Source: Desulfobacteraceae bacterium (lineage in GTDB: Bacteria > Desulfobacterota > Desulfobacteria > Desulfobacterales > Desulfosarcinaceae). From it: a stretch of DNA of 48,829 bases. The position numbers and the translations under genes were made by a program. The stretch covers positions 1 through 48,829 of the forward strand of contig QZKV01000061.1 in the NCBI GenBank assembly GCA_003599575.1. The letters are read 5' to 3'. Of the stretch, positions 27,219 through 35,023 are shown piece after piece. The notes under the pieces were generated by a model. It ran no database searches. It worked only from the letters and a program-made list of their open reading frames with translations, and was not told the origin of the DNA. The first letter of the stretch is position 1; each line of letters begins with the position of its first letter.

Positions 27219-27602
27219 TCATTCTTTTTTGCCGTTTTTAGAGGCAGAGCGCCGGGCTATAAGTTGATAAAGGATGTTTTCCTGTAATTGCGTCAATTCG
27301 TTAAATGCCAATCCGCAGAGCCGGACATTCAAGCCGCGGAAAGAACCCTCTTCCATCAGGCTTTGTATGTCATAGGCGACCTGGCAGCTGACATCTGCGA
27401 TCAGAATCTGGCTGCAATTGCCGCCGATGATAGTAAGCCGCTGCCATTGGTCTGCTCTGCCGATTTCCGATACATATTGCAGCTGCAGGCCGCCGGCGCC
27501 GGCATTTTGGACGAATGCCAGCATGTCCGTGTTGCGGCCGATGGCTACGAATTCGCCGTTATTCAAGCGATAACGGGGATGTTTCCGTCTATCCACTTCC
27601 AT
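27219..27602 (-). CDS. PilZ-domain protein (predicted c-di-GMP effector)
   Basis: 127 residues from the ATG at 27602, preceded by GAAGG; the frame stays open to 27827 but that extension has no ribosome binding site and would cover the sigma-54 promoter. It starts MEVDRRKHPRYRL, which contains the RxxxR arm of PilZ. A later NAGAGG corresponds to the (D/N)xSxxG motif with Ser replaced by Gly, so c-di-GMP binding is likely but not certain. The protein is a single domain with no output module, and would act by protein contact in the cytoplasm. It is the first gene after the sigma-54 promoter and lies 84 bases upstream of the giant exoprotein gene. This links the exoprotein cluster to c-di-GMP and the surface-attached lifestyle. 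Confidence 0.88.
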   Translation of the reverse strand: MEVDRRKHPRYRLNNGEFVAIGRNTDMLAFVQNAGAGGLQLQYVSEIGRADQWQRLTIIGGNCSQILIADVSCQVAYDIQSLMEEGSFRGLNVRLCGLAFNELTQLQENILYQLIARRSASKNGKKE

Positions 27603-27783
27603 GAATGCCTTCAATTTAAATTCAAGAAGAAGACTTTGTCCGCCCTCAGAAAAAAACGAAGCAGTGCAGTGAATTGAGCACACGGGGGAACACAAAAAGA
27701 GATGCGGGGGCTTATAGTACCGGGGAAGTTGGAACTTGAGCAGGTGAACCAGTTCATTCAGAATTATTGCTAACGGAAATGCT

Positions 27784-27799
27784 TGCAATAGAGGTGCCA
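27784..27799 (-). promoter_or_regulatory. Sigma-54 promoter driving the PilZ-exoprotein gene run
   Basis: On the minus strand the sequence TGGCAC-CTCTA-TTGCA matches the -24/-12 consensus TGGCAC-N5-TTGCW at every consensus position, with the required ten bases between GG and GC. The predicted start of transcription is near 27773, giving a leader of about 170 bases before the PilZ ATG. An NtrC-type activator is encoded next door. Confidence 0.85.
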
Positions 27800-27885
27800 T
27801 ATTCGATTTCCGTGTAAATCCGGGCAATACGGCAGGGCCCGTGCCATCTGCGACGGTTTGGATGCCCCGGAAGCGTCTAAAGGGC

Positions 27886-27959
27886 TACCATTTTGGGAGG
27901 GGAGGGTCGAAGAAGATGTTGGAATAACGGGAATCTACAGAAAACATCCCAAATTGGGA
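27886..27959 (-). promoter_or_regulatory. Candidate pair of enhancer sites for the sigma-54 activator
   Basis: A perfect 13-base palindrome TCCCAAATTGGGA at 27947-27959 and a related copy TACCATTTTGGGA (10 of 13 identical) at 27886-27898. Their centres are 61 bases apart and lie about 120 and 180 bases upstream of the predicted start site. This is the classic placement of upstream activating sequences for NtrC-type proteins. The rest of 27603-28127 holds the leader and no gene. Confidence 0.6.
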
Positions 27960-28127
27960 CCGGGTCATTTCGGTAGTCCCGCGGGTTGATGGATTTGGCG
28001 TTAGGGAAACACTCCCTTAAGCAGAGGTTCGCTGAATGACAAAAGGGCTGCTTTTGCACATTGCTTCACGCGCACGTACATCCGGACCCGGTACCCTCAA
28101 GGGTGATAGAAGCAATGGCGGTGCATG

Positions 28128-29492
28128 CTAACTTACACCGTAGCCGGCAAGCTTGCGGCGCAAGGTGTTAATGCCGATATCCAGCGCGCGGGCGCATTCG
28201 GCTTTGTTGTTGTTGCGCATGCGGTAGACTTTTAAGATGTGCTCCTTTTCCAGCTGCGCCAGGGTAGGTAATGCCGCTGATGATTCCCTGGCCGATGCCG
28301 GATTGTGAGGCGTTTTCTGAAGTTGGGGCGGCAGGCAGGCGATATGGATCGGTTGGCCCTGGGCCAGGCTGACGGCCGACTTGATTATCGATTTCAACTC
28401 GCGGATATTGCCGGGGTAATCGTAAGCCATCAAGAAACCCATGGTCTCGGGCTCCAATTCAGCCCCGCCGGGACCGCAAAACTCTTTCAAAAAACCATCG
28501 ATTAACAAGGGAATATCGTCTTTTCTCTCCCGCAGGTGCGGCAAGTGCACCCAGCCGCCGCTCAAGCGATAGAAAAGATCTTTGCGGAACTGGTTTTTGC
28601 TCATCATCCGGTCCAGATCCTTATTGGTCGCCGCGATAATCCGCACATCGACTTTGCGCGGACGGTTGGTGCCGATTTTGATGAATTCGCCGTCTTGCAA
28701 TACACGCAGCAAGCGGCCCTGAAGTTCCAAAGGCAGATTGCCGATCTCGTCCAAAAACAGGGTACCCTTATGGGTGCTTTCCAGAAACCCGGCCCGATCC
28801 TGGTCGGCTCCGGTAAAGGCGCCCTTGGCATGTCCGAAGAATTGATCATCGAACAGCGTTTCGGACAGCGCATCCATGTTAATGGGTGTGAACGGGTAAT
28901 CGCAACGCGGGCTGGCAGTGTGAACGGCCCGGGCGAGCAACTCTTTACCGGTGCCGGTTTCCCCCGTGATCAGGACCGGAGAATCGCTGCCTGCGTGCAG
29001 TTCGGCCACCTTCAAAATCTTTAGCATGTGGGCATTGCGGGTTTTAATGGCCGCGAACGCCTCGGGATTGCTCAATGCAGGTATCGAGCGTTTTTGATCG
29101 ACGCTCAGGATGTCGCGCAAGCGCTTGCGCTCCAGGGCGCGGTTGATGGAAGAAAGCAGGTTCTCCTTGGATACCGGTTTGACCAGGTAATCGTAAGCGC
29201 CCTTTTTCAAGCATTCGACGGCCGTGCGGGCCTCATCCAGCGCGGTGATCATGATGCACTCGGTGCTGGGGTGGGTCTTCTTGAAAAATTCCAAAAGCTC
29301 GATCCCGCTCATGGCCGGCATGGTGATGTCGATCAGAGCCACATCGAAAGACTCCCCATTTTCGAGCGCGGATGCAGCAGCGTGCGGGTCTGATTCAGTG
29401 CGGATGCCCTTAAAGCCGGAGGTGATCAATCCCCGGCGGATACTTTCAAGGAAATCGGATTCATCGTCCACCACGAGTATTTTGTTTTTCAT
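28128..29492 (-). CDS. NtrC-family sigma-54-dependent response regulator
   Basis: 454 residues. The receiver domain (1-120) has phospho-acceptor Asp55 (LIDITMP) and Lys105. The AAA+ domain has Walker A GETGTGKE (177-184), the sigma-54 contact loop GAFTGA (224-229) intact, Walker B GTLFLDE, and the sensor region around DLFYRLSGGWVHLPHLRERKDD. The C-terminal Fis-type helix-turn-helix is about 410-452 (AECARALDIGINTLRRKL). It therefore activates sigma-54 promoters when phosphorylated. The sensor kinase gene lies directly upstream on the same strand. The nearest downstream target on the same strand is the perfect sigma-54 promoter at 27784-27799 with its two palindromes. The ribosome binding site is weak (GGGAT), so translation may depend on the upstream kinase gene. 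Confidence 0.95.
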   Translation of the reverse strand: MKNKILVVDDESDFLESIRRGLITSGFKGIRTESDPHAAASALENGESFDVALIDITMPAMSGIELLEFFKKTHPSTECIMITALDEARTAVECLKKGAYDYLVKPVSKENLLSSINRALERKRLRDILSVDQKRSIPALSNPEAFAAIKTRNAHMLKILKVAELHAGSDSPVLITGETGTGKELLARAVHTASPRCDYPFTPINMDALSETLFDDQFFGHAKGAFTGADQDRAGFLESTHKGTLFLDEIGNLPLELQGRLLRVLQDGEFIKIGTNRPRKVDVRIIAATNKDLDRMMSKNQFRKDLFYRLSGGWVHLPHLRERKDDIPLLIDGFLKEFCGPGGAELEPETMGFLMAYDYPGNIRELKSIIKSAVSLAQGQPIHIACLPPQLQKTPHNPASARESSAALPTLAQLEKEHILKVYRMRNNNKAECARALDIGINTLRRKLAGYGVS

Positions 29493-29513
29493 TTTATATC
29501 CCGGCGTTCACTG

Positions 29514-29586
29514 GGTTTGTTGAGTTTGTTGGGTTTGTTGAGTTTGTTGAGTTTGTTGGGTTTGCTGAGTTTTATTGGGTTTGATG
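29514..29586. repeat. 9-base tandem repeat across the kinase stop codon
   Basis: Eight units of (A/G)GTTTGTTG-like sequence on the + strand: six close matches from 29514 to 29567, one 10-base degenerate unit (29568-29577) and one variant (29578-29586). On the coding strand of the kinase they read as Gln-Gln-Thr type codons. The TAA stop of the kinase lies inside the degenerate 10-base unit. Tandem repeats of this kind can change copy number by slippage. Confidence 0.85.
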
Positions 29587-32226
29587 GGGTTGCCCCCGAA
29601 CCTGCTTCCGCCGGTCCTTGTCCGGCAGAACAATTGTAAAGGTGCTGCCGACATCCGGCTGGCTCTCTACTTCGATGCGCCCACCCAGGGTCTGGATCAG
29701 GTTGTGACATACATACAGACCCAAGCCGGTTCCTTCACTGGGCGATTTGGTGGTAAAGAAAGGATCGAAGACTCTGCGCATCGTTTTCGGGTCCATGCCG
29801 CAGCCGTTGTCGGCTACCCTGATGATCGTATGTTCCTTCCATGAATGGCCTGGGGCCGCGCTCAACTTTACATAGGAATCATTTTTATCGGCCGCTTGCA
29901 CTGCGTTGACAATCAAATTGAGCAAGACCTGCTCCAATGAGTATTCATCCACATAGATCGCCTCTATCTTTTCTGAAATATCGAAAGTGAAGGATTTTAC
30001 GCCCTTTTTGATCTGGCTGCGGCAAATGGAAAGTACTTTTTCCACCACTGAAGCCAAATCGATCCATGTTTTGCGCCGCTCGCCGTTGTTTTGCGAGAAC
30101 TCCCTGAGGTTGGCGACAAAATTGCTTATTCGGCTGGCACCGTGCTCGATATTGTCCACGAGTTTAAAGACATCCTTGCGGAATTCGGGATAAGTCATGT
30201 GAAACAGTTCCAAATCATTTTGATGCTCGGCGTATTGATCGGAGATGCGGGTCAGCTCTTCCAGATAGTCTCTTAATATCGGTATGTTGAAAGTGACAAA
30301 GCTGTTGGGATTGTTGATTTCATGGGCGATGCTGGACACCAGTATGCCCAGCGAAGCCATTTTTTCGCTTCGGATCAACTGCTGTTCCAGACGTTTCTGC
30401 TCGGTGATATCGGTAATTCGAATGATCGCCCCGCCGGCCTCCTGTTCTTTTTCGGATACCGGGTAAATGGAAACTTGCTCCAGACCTTCTCCATCTTTCA
30501 TGAATGGGCGTTCAAAGGTCAGTACTTCGCCTTTGGCAACGCTTTCGGGAACCCTGCATGCAGCGCATGCCCCGATTCTGTTCGCGCAGGCGACCTGGCG
30601 GCAGTTCCGGCCGATTGCGTTTTCGGCCGTAACGCCGAATATCTCCATGGCCGTGCGATTGAGCATCCTGATGTGCAGATCGTTGTCGACCAGCATCAAG
30701 GCATCCTGAATGCCGTCAATCACGGTTTGCAGTGTATTACGGCTTTTGCGCAGGCGTTCCTCGGCGCGCCGTCGTTCTTCCACCTCACACTGCAAGTCCG
30801 TATTGATTCGGGACAACGCCAGGGTGCGTTCTTGAACACGCTTTTCCAACTCACTGTAGGCAGTCTTTAAGGCATCTTCCGCGCGCATGCGCTGGACGGC
30901 TGTGCCGATTTGCATGGCGGCCGTTTCAATCACTTCCAGCATGTCTCTGGTCAAAAGACCGGGCTTGCGATCGGCGATCTGAATCAAGCCAAGGATCTGA
31001 TCCCCTATTCGAATCGGTATCAGGCCCAGCGCGCGCTGCTCTCTCAGAAAACAGCCTTTCTCTGCACATGTCGGTATGGATTGAAATTCTTCCGGACCGC
31101 ATGTCGGAATAACAAAAGACCCATAGGTGGTGGTGGCCGGGAGCTCGTTTTGGAGTTGATTGCGCAGGATCTGTGCGCAAATGGATCGATTGGATGCCAG
31201 GGCCAAGGGCCTGTTCAGATCGCATGCACCGTTTAGCATATCTCCGCGGGCTTGCATCGCGGCATATCCGGTATCGTCCAAGATACGGACTGCGCATGAC
31301 CGGAAGCCGGTCTTGGATAGAATGGCGGATATGAATTCGCCGAGCATCTTGTGGATATCAGTGTGACGGTTGGCAATTTGAAGGAATTCGTAAGAGGCTT
31401 GCAGCTTTTCGAACAAGCCCCTGAATTGTTCTTCACTGCATTGCAGCCGTTGATTGACCTCATTTAAGGCGGAATACCCCTGCCTGCGCCGGCGCTCGTA
31501 CCGATGAACGGTAAAGCCCACCAGCAGGGTCATGGCCAGGCAGAAGAGAATCAGGCCGATATGCGTATAGTGGTAGTGCATCCGTTCGCTGGCGATTGAC
31601 TGTAAGATGCCGGTTTCGATCCGATTAAGGTTGTTTAAAAAGGCATCGAAATAGAGATCGTAAGAATACTTAAGTTCGCCGATTTCCTGTGGTGAATTCG
31701 GGGGGGCTTGCTGTGCGAAATAATTTTTGAGAGCGTCCAAATGCTTTTGGATTTCCATGATGGGATCGGCGGGCTCATCCGGCTGGCCGTCGGAGAGGGT
31801 CCATTTGATCAAGTCAAGTTGTCTGGTGTTCACTAAATTTTGCAGATACCATATGGCCTGGTCGAGATACAGCCATGGATTTGGATTGTCAATATCGGCC
31901 CTGCCGTGCAGGATATCGCTTATTTCATGCTGTGCCGCGCCGGCTTCCAGGCGGACTTCTCTGACCGCCGCCAGCAAAGGCGAGGTCATGCGATTAAGCC
32001 GCTCGCCATTGTAATACCCGTAAAAGATCAAGGCCTGCATGACTACGCCGGCCAAAATGATCAGACTGTAAATACGCTTGAGAGAGATGTCCTGCGGCTG
32101 CTTGAGTGCGCCTGGGCTGGCCGCTATGGGGGAAGAATTCCGCCTTAAATGCTTCCGGATGGCTGTGCGCTCGGAATAAAAAAGCTTTTTTGCATTGACC
32201 GTGCAAACGCTTTCCTTAAACTTCAT
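29572..32226 (-). CDS. Membrane sensor histidine kinase (periplasmic sensor, GAF, PAS, HisKA, HATPase)
   Basis: 884 residues. A first TM helix at about 50-70 (IYSLIILAGVVMQALIFYGYY) and a second at about 222-240 (IGLILFCLAMTLLVGFTVH) enclose a periplasmic domain of about 150 residues, predicted helical. Then come a GAF domain (about 285-450, with cysteines in RSCAVRIL, GACDLNRP, NRSICAQIL and IPTCAEKGCF), a coiled coil, and a PAS domain (about 500-600) with CRQVACANRIGACAACR, a cluster of cysteines that could sense redox or metal. HisKA has His635 in SIAHEINNPNSF. HATPase motifs are NLIVNAVQAAD, DNGCGMDP and GTGLGLYVCHNL. It is of the NtrB/AtoS type and should phosphorylate the adjacent NtrC-type regulator. 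SD GAGGG precedes the ATG. The stop falls in a tandem repeat. Confidence 0.94.
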   Translation of the reverse strand: MKFKESVCTVNAKKLFYSERTAIRKHLRRNSSPIAASPGALKQPQDISLKRIYSLIILAGVVMQALIFYGYYNGERLNRMTSPLLAAVREVRLEAGAAQHEISDILHGRADIDNPNPWLYLDQAIWYLQNLVNTRQLDLIKWTLSDGQPDEPADPIMEIQKHLDALKNYFAQQAPPNSPQEIGELKYSYDLYFDAFLNNLNRIETGILQSIASERMHYHYTHIGLILFCLAMTLLVGFTVHRYERRRRQGYSALNEVNQRLQCSEEQFRGLFEKLQASYEFLQIANRHTDIHKMLGEFISAILSKTGFRSCAVRILDDTGYAAMQARGDMLNGACDLNRPLALASNRSICAQILRNQLQNELPATTTYGSFVIPTCGPEEFQSIPTCAEKGCFLREQRALGLIPIRIGDQILGLIQIADRKPGLLTRDMLEVIETAAMQIGTAVQRMRAEDALKTAYSELEKRVQERTLALSRINTDLQCEVEERRRAEERLRKSRNTLQTVIDGIQDALMLVDNDLHIRMLNRTAMEIFGVTAENAIGRNCRQVACANRIGACAACRVPESVAKGEVLTFERPFMKDGEGLEQVSIYPVSEKEQEAGGAIIRITDITEQKRLEQQLIRSEKMASLGILVSSIAHEINNPNSFVTFNIPILRDYLEELTRISDQYAEHQNDLELFHMTYPEFRKDVFKLVDNIEHGASRISNFVANLREFSQNNGERRKTWIDLASVVEKVLSICRSQIKKGVKSFTFDISEKIEAIYVDEYSLEQVLLNLIVNAVQAADKNDSYVKLSAAPGHSWKEHTIIRVADNGCGMDPKTMRRVFDPFFTTKSPSEGTGLGLYVCHNLIQTLGGRIEVESQPDVGSTFTIVLPDKDRRKQVRGQPHQTQ

Positions 32227-32911
32227 CTGCCCTCGCTGCCTTAAAATAATGTCGTGGTATCTATTATAAGCTGTACTAGAAGGCCGGTTATAAAATTTGC
32301 TGGAATGAAAGCGAGCTTCGGCTTCAGCTGGAATACATGACTCCTGGGGAACGGTTTTGAATCTTTCAATTGGCAGTTGGACCTGATTCAGGTCATCGAA
32401 TGCTGCATTGCTACCATTTCGGCCGGGCTGTTAGTATGGGTGAAATCACCCATTTTTCAGAACTGGATAACCCACCCTATTTTTGAAAATATTATAAATA
32501 CAGATGCTTAAAACATATGGGGCATAATGCTTACAATTTCACTCCGGAATATATGTTGCCAAGTTCGCATACGTATTGGTATGTACCATTTACTTCACCA
32601 TCATTCCTTCGGCGGTTCCGTTCCATCTTCTCCCACCAGAGGCAGGCTTCTTCCATATCTCGAGTCTAACGTGGCGATGTAAATCGAGGGGCGGAGCTAC
32701 ATTTAAATTTATGTAATGCTCCTGAAAGGACGAGCCACACGTTGCGCAGCGGCCGAATTGCATAGTGACCCTGGAAGGCTATTATAGAAATTTGATGGGC
32801 CGCAAAACTCTGCTGGATTTTCCCCAGGAACGACTTTCCGGTTACACGGGGGGACTTTTTTTGCCTATTTTTACATCATAATGTAAGTCGACTGCCATCA
32901 TCATAAAAAAC
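32227..32911. other. 685-base divergent intergenic region (kinase / toxin-antitoxin)
   Basis: No gene supported. It contains two perfect palindromes upstream of the sensor kinase: GACCTGATTCAGGTC (32380-32394) and ATGGGTGA-AA-TCACCCAT (32436-32453), with centres about 57 bases apart. They are candidate operators. An imperfect hairpin lies around 32693-32722 (GGAGC ... GCTCC). The antitoxin operator candidate lies at its right end. I could not identify a convincing sigma-70 or sigma-54 promoter for the kinase. Confidence 0.6.
32871..32886. promoter_or_regulatory. Candidate autoregulatory operator of the toxin-antitoxin pair
   Basis: TTACATCATAATGTAA is an inverted repeat (TTACAT / ATGTAA) 25 bases before the antitoxin ATG. 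RHH antitoxins bind short palindromes at this position, usually together with the toxin, to repress their own operon. Confidence 0.5.
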
Positions 32912-33127
32912 ATGCTTAAACGCACCCAAATCCAAATTGAATCCGAAGAGCTTCACTGGTTGAAGCAACATGCCCTGGGCCGGAACGTTTCCATGTCTCA
33001 AATCATCCGCGAATGCATCGCTTTCTATCGTACGCATATAGAAAAGGCAAAGCTGTTGAATTCGAAAAAAGAGAAAGCGCTTACGGTGGTCGGTAGTTTC
33101 TCTTCGAAAAAAGGCCCGGAACGTTGA
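32912..33127 (+). CDS. Ribbon-helix-helix antitoxin (CopG/Arc type)
   Basis: 71 residues. The N-terminal strand KRTQIQIESEELHWLKQHA is followed by the helices NVSMSQIIRECIAFYRTHI, the compact RHH pattern in which two chains form a DNA-binding ribbon. The basic, disordered C-terminus (SKKEKALTVVGSFSSKKGPER) would wrap the toxin. A PIN-domain gene follows 52 bases downstream, the usual VapBC-like order. No clear Shine-Dalgarno is seen before the ATG. It probably neutralises the downstream PIN protein and represses its own promoter at the palindrome 32871-32886. Confidence 0.85.
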   Translation: MLKRTQIQIESEELHWLKQHALGRNVSMSQIIRECIAFYRTHIEKAKLLNSKKEKALTVVGSFSSKKGPER

Positions 33128-33179
33128 TAAGTAATGAACAATAGGCCCGAATGTACCAAGCCAAGGCTTCAGCCGTCGT

Positions 33180-33674
33180 ATGATGGAACATAAAAAACGG
33201 ACTCCGGCTCAAGGTTCGAAAGTTTTCGCACAGGAAAACATCTTTATCGATACGTCTGCCTTCTACGCCTTGATGGACCGCTCCGATCGCTACCATGAGT
33301 TCGCCAAAGCCCAATGGCCGGCGCTGCTCGAAGATGAAATCATCCTGCAAACATCCAATTACACCGTCAATGAAACCCTTACGCTGCTTCAGTACCGCCT
33401 CGGATCGGAAGCCGCTATGCGCTGGTCCAGAGATGTTCTTGCGGTCATGCGGGTCCACTGGGTCAATGAAACCCTGCACCGCCAGGCCTACGAGCTGTGG
33501 TTGACCCTGGGCCGCCGCAATTTCAGCCTTGTGGATTGCGTCAGCTACATCACCATGCACCAGAACCAGATCGAAAAGGCCTTCTGCTTTAAAAACGGAT
33601 ATGCCCAGCAGGGATTCAAGCTGGTGCCGGAATCAAGAGAGTATCATTTCAAGGTTTTTCCAAATGCAGATTAG
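33180..33674 (+). CDS. PIN-domain ribonuclease toxin (VapC-like), fourth acidic residue replaced
   Basis: 164 residues, or 163 from the second ATG. The PIN pattern is clear: Asp24 in FIDTSAFYALMDRSDRYH, Glu65 in NYTVNETLTLL and Asp119 in FSLVDCVSYITM. At the position of the last Asp in the usual FxFDxHF motif the sequence reads AFCFKNGY, so Lys138 stands in place of the fourth acidic residue. Many PIN enzymes tolerate variation there, so activity is uncertain. VapC toxins cut tRNA or rRNA. The pair may stabilise this region, which adjoins an AT-rich polysaccharide segment. The next gene begins nine bases later. Confidence 0.88.
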   Translation: MMEHKKRTPAQGSKVFAQENIFIDTSAFYALMDRSDRYHEFAKAQWPALLEDEIILQTSNYTVNETLTLLQYRLGSEAAMRWSRDVLAVMRVHWVNETLHRQAYELWLTLGRRNFSLVDCVSYITMHQNQIEKAFCFKNGYAQQGFKLVPESREYHFKVFPNAD

Positions 33675-33683
33675 GCGAATAGC

Positions 33684-34910
33684 ATGAAAATTTCTAGACT
33701 TGATATTGCACCAATAAGATGTGGCGGTTTGCTGTTGGCAATTTTAGCGTTTTTTACGATGGGACTGATTTATACCAATTCGCAAGCAAGTGATGAAACA
33801 ACTATCTATACGGTTCAAAAAGCTATTCTGCCGGTCTGGATAAAAGATCAAAAAATCAGAGCGGGCTATTTATATTTCTATAATGATACAAGCAAAATAA
33901 GTGAGATAAAGAAATCAGGCCTAAATATGATAATTGTAAAAGCCTGGCAGTTTCATGAGAAACAAACTCATCAAACGCTGCTTCGGTTTAAGAGGTGGGG
34001 CGAAGCATGCTACAGGCATGATCTACACATGTTGGCTGCATATAATTGGCAACCCCAAGGAGTAGTGCTTGCGAAATTCAGACCGGCGGTATTCTCGGAT
34101 GGTAGTGAAGCTACGTTTGTTTGTCCATTGGATAGGAACTTTTGGGAAATGCATATGTCGGAAATAGGGGGTCACATTGCCCAGCTATCTTTGAAGAAAG
34201 GATTGTCTATTGATGGAGTTTTGATAGATCTGGAGATGTATGGAACTGAAAAATTACCTAACAATCGCAGGAATTACTCGGATGAGACCTGCTATTGTGA
34301 TGTATGTTTTTCGGATTATATAGCAGAAAAAAGTCTAAACTCGAATATAGTGGCCGTGGATAGAAGGTATAGAGCCAGCTTTCTTAAAAGAAACTCCTTG
34401 TATGAGGATTATCACGATTATATAGCCGGCATGCTGAACAATTATGCAAGACATTATAGGGCAGCATTACATTCAATAAACCCTCAATTATTTTTAGGCG
34501 TATATCCGTATACAACCCAGCCCAATTGGGTAATAGAAGGCATGGCTCGCGCTTTTGGTACCCCGGAAAATCCAGTATTGCTCTATGCAGTGGATACCTA
34601 CTATAAAGGTGGATATAAGAATATACCGGAGCGATACGAAGAAAAACTGGAAGAATTGGGTATAAATGGACTCTATGTGCCAGGATATCTATTTCGAAAA
34701 TATTCTAGTTCTATGATCAATGAAAATATTGTAAAATCCCTTGAAAAGTCCGATGGCTACTGGCTATTTAAGATACCTCAGTTGTGGTATAATTATACAG
34801 ATAAGAATGAAAAGCTGGCAAATGGTTCTCAGAGGGAATACTGGGATTCTATTTGCGATGCAAACAAAAAATCAGGCAAAGATCCGATAGAAATAAATAC
34901 TACACAATGA
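33684..34910 (+). CDS. Exported glycosidase-like protein of unknown family
   Basis: 408 residues. A signal anchor at about 13-33 (GGLLLAILAFFTMGLIYTN) is followed by what looks like an alpha/beta barrel: repeated strand-like segments NMIIVKAWQFHE, HMLAAYNW, IDGVLIDLEMYG, LFLGVYPYTTQP, VLLYAVDTYY and GLYVPGYLF. Acidic residues at strand ends (LIDLEMYG; AVDTYY) suit a glycoside hydrolase. CYCDVCFSDYI resembles the CxCxxC found in several putative glycosidases. I cannot name a family. The base composition is AT-rich compared with the flanks, like the next two genes. It is coupled by ATGA to a 38-residue mini-protein and then to the polymerase, so a role in trimming or releasing the polysaccharide is likely. 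Confidence 0.75.
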   Translation: MKISRLDIAPIRCGGLLLAILAFFTMGLIYTNSQASDETTIYTVQKAILPVWIKDQKIRAGYLYFYNDTSKISEIKKSGLNMIIVKAWQFHEKQTHQTLLRFKRWGEACYRHDLHMLAAYNWQPQGVVLAKFRPAVFSDGSEATFVCPLDRNFWEMHMSEIGGHIAQLSLKKGLSIDGVLIDLEMYGTEKLPNNRRNYSDETCYCDVCFSDYIAEKSLNSNIVAVDRRYRASFLKRNSLYEDYHDYIAGMLNNYARHYRAALHSINPQLFLGVYPYTTQPNWVIEGMARAFGTPENPVLLYAVDTYYKGGYKNIPERYEEKLEELGINGLYVPGYLFRKYSSSMINENIVKSLEKSDGYWLFKIPQLWYNYTDKNEKLANGSQREYWDSICDANKKSGKDPIEINTTQ

Positions 34911-35023
34911 GTAATGATAATTCATTATTCATAGCCGTATGGGCATCGGTTATTTATACACTGGACGCGATTATAATTTTCATAATCCAGCGATTTACTA
35001 ACTTGTCATTTGCAAGTGTCTAA
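34907..35023 (+). CDS. 38-residue membrane mini-protein, coupled on both sides
   Basis: ATG at 34907 overlaps the upstream stop (ATGA), and its TAA overlaps the next ATG (TAATG). The product starts MSNDNSLFIAVWASV and consists mostly of one hydrophobic helix (about residues 7-28, IAVWASVIYTLDAIIIFII) followed by QRFTNLSF. I recognise no family. The two exact overlaps and the amphipathic ends make a real gene more likely than chance. It may be a small partner of the Wzy-type polymerase. Confidence 0.6.
   Translation: MSNDNSLFIAVWASVIYTLDAIIIFIIQRFTNLSFASV

Noticed and set aside
27603..27827. N-terminal extension of the PilZ frame
   Set aside because: It would span the sigma-54 promoter and has no ribosome binding site; the ATG at 27602 has GAAGG and starts directly at the PilZ motif.
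28093..28104. Short hairpin ACCCT-CA-AGGGT after the regulator gene
   Set aside because: Five-base arms with a two-base loop and no T-tract are too weak to call a terminator.
29489..29710. Separate 73-codon open frame over the tandem repeat
   Set aside because: It lies inside the kinase gene and repeat in another frame. I treat it as a shadow, though its end over the regulator ATG is noted as a finding.
32402..32415. GC-N10-CC spacing that could be a sigma-54 promoter for the sensor kinase
   Set aside because: Outside the GG/GC dinucleotides the match to TGGCAC-N5-TTGCW is poor (TGGTAG, CAGCA).
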